64,000 nucleotides of DNA, taken from Malachius bipustulatus. Its lineage: Eukaryota > Arthropoda > Insecta > Coleoptera > Melyridae. Position numbers and translations under genes: made by a program. This document shows, one piece after another, positions 27,908-38,655 of this stretch. The notes below the pieces were generated by a model. That model made no database searches, was not told the origin of the DNA, and saw only the letters and a list, made by a program, of their open reading frames with translations. The stretch's first letter is position 1; every line of letters starts with the position of its first letter. Where the stretch lies: contig OU342632.1 in assembly GCA_910589415.1 (NCBI GenBank), forward strand, positions 17,301,507 to 17,365,506, given 5' to 3'.

Positions 27908-28020
27908 TACGTTTTGAATACCAATTTGAAGTTTGCTATCAAAAATTTGGCCCGTAACTTTTTTTTTGCACTTTTTGCCCATATTTTTTTCACTTTTTTC
28001 AGTTTTTTGTCTAAATCGCT
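27908..28020 (-). repeat. Dispersed repeat, inverted partner at 30.87 kb
   Basis: The reverse complement reads AAAAAGTGCAAAAAAAAAGT, then GGGCCAAATTTTTG and AGCAAACTTC. It aligns with 30865-30965, which contains AAAGTGCAAAAAAATCAAGT, GGCCAAATTTTTGCCAGC and AAACTCC. Confidence 0.5.
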
Positions 28021-28095
28021 GTTAAGGGTATTTGTGAGATCCGTCTCGATTATCACGTTGTTGCACGACTTCTCGCATTTGATGTACAAATTTTT

Positions 28096-28395
28096 GCAAT
28101 CGAGACCTGCTACATTGTTTTGCGCAGGTCTTGACGCATCTCCATAACATCAGATGAAGCTGTTCGGGAGGAGCAAGGTATTCCAGAATGGGGATCGGTT
28201 CCAGGCAATTTGTTGCTTATGTCCATCTCTAATCTTCGGCATTTTTCTCAACCCCTAGCCATTCAACTCTTCAATCCTCGTACCACCTTATCTCAGACTT
28301 TTTTCAAATATAGTCCTCACGGTTTGTGACATATTTGTGCAATCGAGGCCTCCTACATTGTTTTGCGCAGGTCTTGATGCATCTCCATAACGCAC
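28096..28395 (+). repeat. Direct repeat of a 52-base block, period 243
   Basis: GCAATCGAGACCTGCTACAT at 28096 recurs as GCAATCGAGGCCTCCTACAT at 28339. Both run on through TTGTTTTGCGCAGGTCTTGA to GCATCTCCATAAC. GTTCGGGAGGAGCA follows each copy. Confidence 0.65.
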
Positions 28396-28425
28396 CAAAC
28401 CTATAACAGTTCGGGAGGAGCAGGG

Positions 28426-28880
28426 GTGTTTCGTCCTTGTCGAATAACTTGCTTCGTATTCTCTAAGACACTACCGTTTCCTACCCCTTCCTATCATTGT
28501 ACACATCGGAAAGAAGAAGGAAGAGGACATCTTAAAAAATTTTGGTATTGGTGCGTAGTCAATTACTCGAAGGGAGCCGCAGATCGAGCGAGCATTTTCA
28601 TTCCTTATAATAAATAGTGGAACACTCGTACCTACATAGTGAAGTGAAAAGTAATAATAATTATTAACATCTCGCAATTCAAAGAAGTGCCCCTTCTCGT
28701 GGGACAAAACACAAGTACAAGGTCAGTAATCTGATAACTGTTAATTAATAAAGTTTGTGTTCCTGTCAATCTTGGCATTAAGCCTGGTCCTTCGCCTTCC
28801 CCCAAAAGTTTGATCCTCGTCGCTGGACGAAACATTTTGGCTTCGAGCCGCAAACAGTTTGTAGCCCTTCGTCGTTAACA
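28426..28880 (+). repeat. LTR-like direct repeat, left copy
   Basis: It starts GTGTTTCGTCCTTGT and shares with 29976-30503: CACTACCGTT, CTACCCCTTC, AACACTCGTACCTA, AGTTTGTGT, TTCCTGTCAATCTTGGCATT, AGCCTGGTCCTTCG and GATCCTCGTCGCTGGAC. The two copies lie in the same orientation about 1.1 kb apart, as LTRs would. The ends and a target duplication are not resolved. Confidence 0.6.
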
Positions 28881-29056
28881 AGGGACTTGTAGAGCAATTT
28901 CTTGTTCGTTTCAAACCTCATTTTTCGGAATTTTTTCAACCCCCAGCCATTGCTCCACTTGGCGGTGGTGATACACCTTAAACTTATACGTTAGTGCAGC
29001 TTTTTGACGAGGTCTTGAAAGCTGCCTTTTTATAATTAATGTACCTCATAGACCGT
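28881..29056. other. Interior of the direct-repeat pair
   Basis: CCCCCAGCCATTGC near 28940 echoes CCCCTAGCCATTCA near 28250, hinting at further internal duplication. Confidence 0.35.
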
Positions 29057-29401
29057 TCAGTTCTTCCTGTATAGCCGTACATGTTGACCAGGAATCTTTC
29101 TCTCGCTTTCTGGAGTTGTCTCAGTGCTTTTGAACACACTTACAACATCGTACGCTGTAAGCTCTACTGAAGTCGTATCACACCCACTCATTACGTGAAG
29201 GAACACGATGTAGTCTTTTAATGGTTTTATTTTGCAGAGTGTACACATGAGAGTATGATGGTTGGACAAATGTTTCCCTTTCCTGGTTCCAGGCGGAGTA
29301 CGCTTTCTAGTTTGGCATCTTTTGCGGCCTGTCTCCATGTTATTCTTTGAGAATGTCCCTTGGATAATGTCAGCGGAGATCGTTTTCATAGACCTCTTCA
29401 A
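29057..29401 (-). pseudogene. Transposon-type protein fragment with SGCDTTS motif
   Basis: The 114-codon frame contains YIVFLHVMSGCDTTSVELTA at about residues 64-83. H-x2-SGCDTTS is a motif I associate with uncharacterised, repetitive proteins abundant in insect and cnidarian genomes, probably of transposon origin. The remainder is Lys/Arg-rich and short. It lies between the two LTR-like repeats but on the opposite strand. I do not assign a function. Confidence 0.35.
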
Positions 29402-29975
29402 TCGTTCATCTTTTCTCGTTCCATCTTTCGTACCTTCAGGGTATCCATTGAAGACAACTACTGTCTATGGGCTATAGATAATAATGATGTGTCAACATAT
29501 TTGTTGCATGTTGCAATCAACGCGCCCTGGTTGTGACAAACGAATAAATCAGGGACAAAACGGGGCTCGAAGAGCTGAGAGACATCATCACGAGGTAGAC
29601 CCTCAGGTTCGTGAAGACGATGAAAAGTCACGAAAACCGATGCAACAGTGAGACAAAGCCATACAGGAAACAAATCCCGAAAACACAAACAGACACACTT
29701 ATACGCTGAAGAACACGGAATTGAGAAAAAAACAAAAACAAAGAAGAGCCGTTAACCACGGAGACACCAAGAAAACAGTTAAAACCTAAATCTTCAAAAG
29801 TGATAAAGATACTCAAGTGAAACCCTCACAAGTGACAGAGACACCTAAGTAAACCCCCCGAAAGTAAAACGCAACAAAGTACTGCGAAAGTGTTGCGAAT
29901 CCATTCGCCAAAAGTGAATCCCCAAAGTGACTAGAGACAACTTAATGATGTGCAGTGAAACAGGCCACATTCTCA
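29402..29975. other. Interior of the direct-repeat pair, A-rich
   Basis: No coding signal is recognised. The segment 29630-29950 is notably purine-rich. Confidence 0.4.
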
Positions 29976-30503
29976 GTGTTTCGTCCTTGTTGGCCAACTT
30001 GGGTTTTTATCCTCGAAGCCACTACCGTTCCTACCCCTTCATATCACTACACATCGAGGATGAAGAAGGAAGACAGTCCACCTGACCATCGACCACCGGA
30101 GTAGACACAGTCGAGTAGTAGCATTGACAGAGTAGAGCTCGAGCATTGCCAGAGGGCCGTTCGTACCAGATAGACGTAGACGCTGGTGCATGCCTAGTCC
30201 CTTAATCGAAGGGAGCGGCATAAAACGCGAACACTCGTACCTAAATAGTGGAAAGCGTCCCACCTTGTAAAGTGGATAATATTAATTGTGAAGTGGACTA
30301 AAACTAATAATACTTAACAACTCGTGATTCAAACAAGTGCCCGATACTCGTCGGACAGAAACACAAGGTCGGTAAACTGAGAATTATTAATTAATGAAGT
30401 TTGTGTGTTCCTGTCAATCTTGGCATTGAGCCTGGTCCTTCGTCCTCACCTTACATTTTGATCCTCGTCGCTGGACACAAACATTTCGTCCTTCGTCGTA
30501 AAC
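29976..30503 (+). repeat. LTR-like direct repeat, right copy
   Basis: This is the second copy of the 28426-28880 repeat. It is somewhat longer because of insertions near 30080-30190. It ends near CCTTCGTCGTAAAC, matching CCTTCGTCGTTAAC at the end of the left copy. Confidence 0.6.
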
Positions 30504-33207
30504 ACTCATCGGGCCAAAAACCTTTTTGCATCTAATAAGAACTCACCGTCGATATAGCACTTTTCCGCTGAACTTCTTTTGTGTGAGTACAAATGCTTTG
30601 TATTCAGCAGATTTGGTTCCTTTTCTTAAATCACTTTCAAATAGGGAGAAGGAGTACGGACCCAGATCGTAGGACGATCGTCGTAATAAGGACGAGATTT
30701 CCACGAAAACGGTGAATTTCACTAGATATGGGATTTTTTGGCGGGCTCTAGCGGCGGAACGGTTAGTCTTCCAAAAAAATTACCCACCAATGCTTTTTTA
30801 ACGAGGAAATTTTGTTTATTTCAATTTAGTATTGAATAGGTGTCACTTTTTTCTGGGATTTGGGTCAAGAAGTGCAAAAATTTAGACGAAAAGTGCAAAA
30901 AAATCAAGTTCAAGGCCAAATTTTTGCCAGCAAACTCCAAAAAACATTTTTCTTTGAACCCCTGCTTTTTTCTTAATACCAACCCTATTTTTGCATACCT
31001 AATACTAACTGCTACGTTAAAAAGCGTTCATTAAAAATACTTTCAGCCTACTACCTTAGAGTAACAACTAGCCATATGCGCTAATATGCGGAAAATGGTT
31101 TTACTTCGTAGATTGCCTAGTTAATCTGCACATGCCCTAGATATTCACACTTCACTGAGCTTCAATAAATGATGACATTGACAGTTTGATATAAAAACAG
31201 GTGATTTGATAAATAAATTAGAATCAGAGGTAAGTCTTGAGAGTGTAATGCCTGTACGTTATTACCTCATGATATCTGTAAGTACGCGCTATTCCTGTAA
31301 AGTATCCTAAAATAATGAGAATATTTATTATACATAGATATTATAGCTATGAAAAGAAGCATGCATATAAATAAATCACGTAAGTAGGTATCAGTACATT
31401 GCATACAAAGGTAGAAACAAATGACAACAGACAAACAGACAACATACAACATCAATCTCACTTGATCACTTTTAGGGCAGATCCAGGTGTTATAAGGGAT
31501 TAGTGCGGAGTTTGCTAGCGGTCCTTACAGGGTGTTAGTCGAGCATGATGATGTTGTCACTTGTCAGCTACGTGTATTCTCAAGCAATAACATCCATTAA
31601 TATGTGTTAATTACCCAAGAATACACGTGACCAACCAAGTTACCAAATTTCCAGATCCAGCCTCTAATCCTCTTCTCTAAGTGTGCGTTCCTCTAATACG
31701 TGCACATGCATTATTACCTAGTAATTATCGTTATTATAAGATTACGTAATTATCAACTAATCACACAGATAAATACTAAAAACCTGACTTAATTGCCGTT
31801 CAGCTGTAAGAAGAAAAGCATATACGTATCTTCGTGAAACTACGATTGGAATAATGTAAGTAAACAATAATTGGAATATTGGCAACGACGTGCCTGAGCA
31901 CTCTGATTCCACTTATTTGCCGAAAAAAATTTAAACAGGGCCTCGTGATAGTCTAGGCAAAACAAAAATCATATTTTTTTTGCACAGCTGCTACCGCTGG
32001 CCGCTGCATCACTCTTCCCTCTTTTCAAATTTTCTTTGATGATTTAAATACTGACCAACTGGCCAGATAAAAACATACAGGCCTTACAATTGATGGAGGA
32101 ATTCCTAATACTGTCAAGAACAGCGGTCTCGGGTCCTTTTGAAGGTTTATTTATTTTACAAAAAGGAATCTTTTGTATTATGGTGCCGGTGCTTTGGTCA
32201 CAGACCCTGCCGGTCTTGTCTGATGTTGAAATTTGAAATGAATGTCACCGAGGTGAAACTATGACGACGAAATTAGGACCCTACGATGTAGGGACTATAG
32301 ATCTTAAGTTACATGTTTGATGGGGCACTCTGTATATGCAAAGAAAATGGCAGTGATCCCTTACGCAAACTTCTTGAAAAAAAAAACTTAAAAGTAACAG
32401 CCACTTTTTATTAAAGAATTACAAAAAAAGGCGAGCAAGAATGGTCGGCACTCCGTACCATGCTGGCAGAAGATTTCGGTTTGATTCCGTTTACCTACTG
32501 GCGCTGGCATTTTAAAACCTTATGCAGTTGACGCTGTGAATGAATCATCTGCATCTGTCTGATAGTACCGCCGTGGTTCCAACAGGACGGTAAAGCTCAT
32601 TTATAAATCAGACCGCTTTCATCGTCATCATCAAAGAGATAAAATGAAACGGGGCTGGATCTCTTTGACAGACTCGATAATGCCAACCGATCGGGGAAAC
32701 CTACTAGTTGTTGGTGGCTGCAACGGCTGCCCGCAACCGCATGCAACACGTTCATTAATAGACCTCCGGCGCTGTTGGCCAGCTTTAACCACTTGAAACA
32801 ATTCGTCTATTCGAAAAAGGAGTGGCTCTGACGCGATATAAACTGTGTTTTCTTGTTCAGTCAGAGCTTCGTAAACGGGAACTGTTACATAATTCTTTCA
32901 TGAAAAGAAGAAAAATGTTATATGAAGCGACAAACGACCCGGGTAGGTATGTGAGATTGAAATAAAACCCACAAGAGCGAGACAGTGAATTAATGAAACA
33001 TCCGCGGGGGCGGTTTCTCTGCAGGTGCGCATTGTCGCCCCACCACCCCCACCCCGGCCGCAGCCCCCGACCCCGGGGCGGACGTAATCAAATACAGGCA
33101 GCATCTGCGGAGACAAATGAAGAAATGTAGCGGCCCAGATTACGGGCGGCTGCTGCGGGTAGCCGGATATCAGGGCAGTAAACTACGCTTAATACAGCCC
33201 TGATACG
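30504..33207. other. Non-coding stretch, no gene recognised
   Basis: It includes the partner repeat at 30865-30965. The rest is AT-rich sequence and unannotated DNA around 31950-32520, where I suspect old transposon sequence but can name no motif. Confidence 0.4.
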
Positions 33208-33795
33208 ATGCCGCTCTTTATTGCTTGGAAAAATTTATTGTTTTCGAGTGTTTGCGCAAGCCATACAAATCAGATGAGCTCCGTCGCATGCTTCCATTCT
33301 GAAAATTCGGACGCGATGGGAGGGTTAATCGGGACGTATCGACGCCGACAGTTTCCACCGTCAGACCGCTCCGAGATCGCATTTAATTTAAACAATCGCT
33401 ACGAGCCTAATTTTATTGTTGCCAAGATTCGAGGCTTGTCACCGGGACCGGAGAATGGGCTGCTGACTGCTGTCTGCTCACTGTTCATTCAACCCCGTCG
33501 CCGCTTCATGAAAATATTTTATATTTACGTGTACGGTTCCGGGATGTTTATAAAGTGGAAAATTGCTTTTTCGCTGTGCAGTCGATTAATCCACACAGAT
33601 TCACATTGCGATAATAATACAACCCCCGGTATGGCTACCGCGTTGCCTGCCTTCGTCTTCCACCCTCTTGTATCAGGTGGAAACCCTAATAATGTCACCC
33701 TTTTAATATATCTACGTACCTCTACCTCCACCTCCACCCACCTGCTTATTTATTCCTTACCGCACGCGGGAAAATATCACCCCTACCTCTCATAA
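33208..33795 (+). other. Long open frame of unknown significance
   Basis: The frame is 195 codons from ATG to TAA. It has no recognisable domain. There is a Thr/Ser run (TSTSTSTH) near residues 171-178, encoded by a simple CTCCAC repeat, and no obvious splice context. It is longer than most chance frames here, but nothing else supports coding. Confidence 0.12.
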
Positions 33796-35599
33796 CAAAG
33801 ACTCAAGGAAACACATTTCTCCTGCAATAGATTTTACCGCAACCGCGGGATGTACCAGTGAGATATTGTCGCTACCGAGGGGGTTACTCTGGTTTTTTTT
33901 GTTGCGGTTTAGAGGAGACATAAAATTTAACAACGATGCACATGATGATGAGTTGCTAGAATTCGGGACTGCATAGAGCTTAGGTTTTCATTTAATTGGC
34001 ACCCCTAATTCTTCAGTACCCCTCTTAACTGAAGGCTCGCAGAATGCCAATGGTTCTCTATTCAAGATTCATTTAAACGTACCTAACATAAACTGCGACA
34101 GCTAACATTCTCGAACGTCAAGTGAGCCTGATATTGCAACAATTTCCTACTTTTCATGGGAGAAGGTGCAGTGTGAGGGTACAGTGTGAAACAAAACATG
34201 GATGAATGTTTCGTTATAAGAGATCTTGGTGAACTTATTTTTTTTTAAGAAAAGGTGTTACTTTGACCATCCATTTGACAATCGGGTTGTTTGTCGCGAA
34301 CGAAATGAACTGAAATGTATTTCCGAATTCCAAATGTGATATTAAGCCTAAAGAATCCAATTTGGCGTCTGAATGGTATCCGTTGACTTGGCTCACAACA
34401 TCAGAGCTGGGCTCGGGACGGGAAGCCGTGAGCGATTCGGGACGCATCGGTAATCTTCACCCTCCGGTCCCGGTGTATAAGGTCTTTATGGCGTAACGTG
34501 AACTTTTTGCGGCACGTTACACTGAAAGAAAACAGCGCCGGGACGACGGAGAATGGAGAGCGAGCCAGATCTGAGGCAATGTGTTTACTTATTTACTCAA
34601 CTTTAGTGAATCTAATATTCGCGCCGCCTCCGGCCGCGACGGCTTGCTCCTGCTCGTACTCTCTCTCGGTCTCGGTCCCTGTTTACCGGCACATCCTGCG
34701 GGTTATCCTTCAATTTTATGCCGCAGAGCCTCCTGTTTGTAGTCATTAAGGGGGTACGTTCCTACGCCTTGTCATCGTTCACACACTCTTCTTATAGTCA
34801 TTACACATTTCTTTCGACTCTTTTCCGAATTTGATAATTTGAAAACTGAGAATTCAACAACTAACGATGACGATGATGATGACGATAATAAACCAGCAAA
34901 CCTAGTCATACCGAGGGAGAGGGTGAATAAAGAGGAGCCTTTTTCATTATTCATTCGAGTCATTGTGTATTTGAGCTGGAAACACGGCCACAATTCCGGC
35001 TCAAACATGTGACACACAATAGCGTCGTCCTCCCGTTCGTCGTCGTTGTAGTAGAGGTAGGTAGGTATATTTTTTAAGGAGCGGGACTACAGCACGCCCG
35101 CCGGTTCCCCCGGCGCGGGAGCATCTCGAATCAATAATTCACCGTGGCAACTTTATTTACCGGCTGTTCGATATCGGGACACTCAATCATATCAACTGAA
35201 GAAATGTCACATTAAATCGAAATAAATTACATTCCGCTTCCTGTAACCGCACATCCTCCCCTGTCGCTATCGACGCGGGGGTCACCGCTGGGGGCCCGGG
35301 CGCCGCCGCCCACAAGTAATAAATAAGTTATCAGAGGAGCCCTTTGATTGGCCTCTCATGAGAAACTGACGCCGCTTCCGATGCGACATCCGATAACTTT
35401 ATAAATCATTACCCGCCCGGACTCATCAGTCTGAAAATCGAACACGCGGGACCCGCAATAATTACAATTATAAGTAATGGTAACGATTCGTCTTTATTAA
35501 ACTTCTCTCTGAAGGGAAATTTCGACCGAAATTGCAGTTTATTATTCCCTTCCTTCCCTTCTAATTTCGGGAATTAACACGTTAAATTTGTATTTTAGT
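33796..35599. other. Non-coding stretch, no gene recognised
   Basis: There is a short GATGAC-type run near 34864-34886. Nothing else is recognised. Confidence 0.45.
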
Positions 35600-35690
35600 C
35601 AGTTAAATTAATAACAAAAAAGTTCATCTCGATGCTAATAACATGTACGCACAATCAGTGAGTGTATCTGTAAACATAAAAATTAAATGG
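35600..35690 (+). repeat. Dispersed repeat, direct partner at 63.1 kb
   Basis: AGTTCATCTCGATGCTAATA, then ACATGTACGCACAATCAGTG and AACATAAAAAT, align with AGTTCATCTCGATAGTAATA, ACTTGTACAGACGATCAGTG and AATATAAAAAT at 63079-63140. Weaker similarity extends upstream. Confidence 0.6.
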
Positions 35691-38294
35691 AACGGCCCGC
35701 GATTAATTAATTGATCGACAGTAATTACGAATACCGAAACATTTAAATAATTAACTAAATGACCCGCCCTCGATCCGAAACAATAATCGCCTCACGCCAC
35801 GCACGGCAAACACTCGAATATTGAATCGGACGTCTGTCCGCAAGCCCATTCCCGATAGGAAATTAACAATGACGACCCCAATAATTGCGATCCGATGCTC
35901 TAAGAGGTGTCCCGATCTATTTGTTTGCGGTGTTGCCGGTCCGGGTTCAGGTCTAGATCGACAATTAGACGGGCCTTTATGTATATTAAGCCCGGAACGC
36001 GTCCCATAAAGGAGCATCCAGCTTCATTACTGCCGCTCGATGAACTGAGATATGCGGTTGTCTCCAGATCCGGTAAGTCCTGCGGTAACGCGCTCACACT
36101 GTGTTATGTTGCCATTCTGCAAGAGGAAATTACCTACTCACACTTGGATATTAATTATTGTTAGTTAGTCCACTCCGACAACTAATAATCTAACAATAAT
36201 TATTACATGTCGATAATACACTGCTTAAATTATTCGCCTGACGTCAATCATTTAAGTTGAATAGCAGCGCAAAACGGTTTTTGCAACATGTTGGAAATAG
36301 TCTACGCCTTGTTGAGATCGAGTGACTTGCTACATGTTGCTGGATACACAATAAAGCTGGATACACAATAAAGCTCATAGAAATAATTATTATCATTTGT
36401 TTGTCGCGGATTGTATCAGGTGCATTCTTACTTCCAACTTTTACCAAAAATCGAAAGTATGTCTGGACGCAAGCGCTACTTCAACAACTCAACAGTTGAC
36501 CTCAGGTGAATCAAACAATTATTATTAGATAAACCCCACCGGGTTGCAGCTCATCGCTTTGAGATAAAATAATGATACCAGCGCCTAGCCGGCAACAGCG
36601 TAAAAGCAATCCACCACATTTGTCCCCCAGTAATGGGAAACGTCGTCGCAATGGTCGCATTCCTGGGATTCCAGAGCGGACCGCCGGCAAATTATTATAT
36701 TCCCTGTTTATTTCGGGGTATAAAATTCACCCTAAAACGGACGGATATTGTGACCCAGCATAATATAATAATGAACAGTGGCCTGAATGCGTTCTGCATT
36801 TAAATATCTGACTGGTGCTGGTGCTGCCGCCACGAATTAAGCGCGTCAATACGCCATACACGACTTCCAGAAGAAAAGGCGACAATAATAATAATTAGAG
36901 CAGTCTCGGGCGGGAAGACGGGGACACCACTGATGGATAATGGAATAATATCGCGCAGCGAATCTCTTTGATCCCGGATGGGCTTTTTTTGGACGAGTTA
37001 ATGTATCGGCATGTAAATTCCTATCAAAGGACGCCTAGACGTCCCTTTATGCGCGACATCTTTACAGCTTCCAGGTGTACATGAATAATATATCGCCGTT
37101 CGGTAACGTCTTTCTGAAAGCTCCATCAAAACGGAGCCGAATGGATCGTAATAACATGATCCAAGACAAAGGAAATATTCCAAGACTTGATGAGATTTAG
37201 ATTTAGATTATTTAGATCATCTTTTGCTCTCGTCGTTGCTCAAGATTCGGAAAGAAATGTAATTAATTTAATTGGCGTTGACTATAATAATTCGGATAGA
37301 CATGTACATAATCGCATTGTTGGTAGTGTTAGTAGTGTAAGCGGAACGGAAGAGGAGAGAAGATACGCAAGAGAGGAGACTGAACATCGCGTGTTTGGTT
37401 GAGTTGGTGTTGGTCGCTGCAGGGCAACCAACCACCCCGATAATTTCAGTTTCACTAGTGGGTAGGTACTAGAACTGGAACTAGATAATATAATGCCTAA
37501 ACCTAAACCTAAACCCAGACCTAAGAGCGATCTATTCCGCCTCCGTGGAACTTGCAGATCCAGATATTCCTGGGGATAGTTTGATCGTCAGACAGGGGGA
37601 TGATGATAATCTCCCCCTCTACTCCGCAGTAATGATTGTTCCAGTATAGGGATCCAACTCTCCAGGTACGATTTACAATTTCTGTGTTACATTTATTATT
37701 AATGAGCTTCGTTATCGCCGGGGCCACCTGAGAGGGCCTTTCTACTCTAAAAAGAACTCCCCGACATTCGTTTCATGAAGCGTAAATTCGTTTCGAATTA
37801 ACCGGCGATTATTCCGCGGCATGTTTGAAGATTCCCATCCGGCAGCAGTGAGGATCCTCTTGCCTTGCGACGACGAGATGTATTCAAGACAGAGATCCTT
37901 GGAGGCACTTAAATAAAATACTCCTAAATTCGGGAAACTGTTTACGTTACTTACTGAAATTAGCTCATACAAATCCTCTTAGGCTAATTCGGTTGGGATT
38001 CTTGGCAATTTTCAGCGGCGCGGCGATCGCAGAGCTAGCAAAGAAGGCTCTAACTTTCTCGATTCCAGCAGGCAAATGAAATCGGATCTATCCCGCTTTT
38101 CCTGATGCTGGTGTACTGAGGCTGTGCTGCAATTGTCGCTCGTCTCCTCTCGTTCATTGTTCCTGCTGCGGTTGCGGCTGCCGAGCTCAAAATACCCGGA
38201 AATCTCCCCTTGCTGCAATTAAAGAAACTCGTTAACTATACTTCTTGAGTGTGTACTTTGCTTATCTTGCGACCTACATAAATTTGTATTAAAT
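35691..38294. other. Non-coding stretch, no gene recognised
   Basis: It holds a tandem duplication of CTGGATACACAATAAAG at about 36338-36373 and a CCTAAA run at about 37496-37516. No gene is recognised. Confidence 0.45.
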
Positions 38295-38655
38295 TATTTA
38301 TTGAGACTATAGGACGTAATTGAATGTCTTGTTTGTGTATTTTCACCAAGCCATAGAATCTCGGTAGTGATATTTTTTGCTGTTTGAATGTTTGATCATC
38401 GATAAGCTTTTGTTTTTCATATCTTCATCCCATTTGTTGTTTCTTGTTTGTAGAGAAGAAATGGGATGGGATGAATAAATAATTAGTTTCAGAAAGAAAT
38501 AACAAATTAGGTAAAGATGGGAAGAACAAAGGCTACTGCAGTGATGATCAAGCAACAAAAAATTCCATTGCACCTAAATCTCTAGCACAGAGATTCTATG
38601 GCTTATCAAAAATACACAAACAAGACATTCCATTACGTCCCATCATCTCAGCAAT
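38295..38655 (+). mobile_element. Penelope-like RT fragment in a head-to-head palindrome
   Basis: On the + strand, 38566-38635 reads PKSLAQRFYGLSKIHKQDIP, then LRPIIS. RFYGLPKIHK-x-x-x-PLRPI is the signature of Penelope-like reverse transcriptases. The left half (about 38300-38450) is an imperfect reverse complement of the right half (about 38490-38650): GGACGTAATTGAATGTCTTG mirrors CAAGACATTCCATTACGTCC, and AGCCATAGAATCTC mirrors GAGATTCTATGGCT. The centre is near 38470 and contains a smaller palindrome, CATCCCATTT with AAATGGGATG. Both halves are degenerate and incomplete, with no intact RT or GIY-YIG domain. Confidence 0.72.

Noticed and set aside
37496..37520. CCTAAA repeats resembling telomere sequence
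   Set aside because: Only three units, degraded, and not the TTAGG type usual for insects. Best treated as a short simple repeat.
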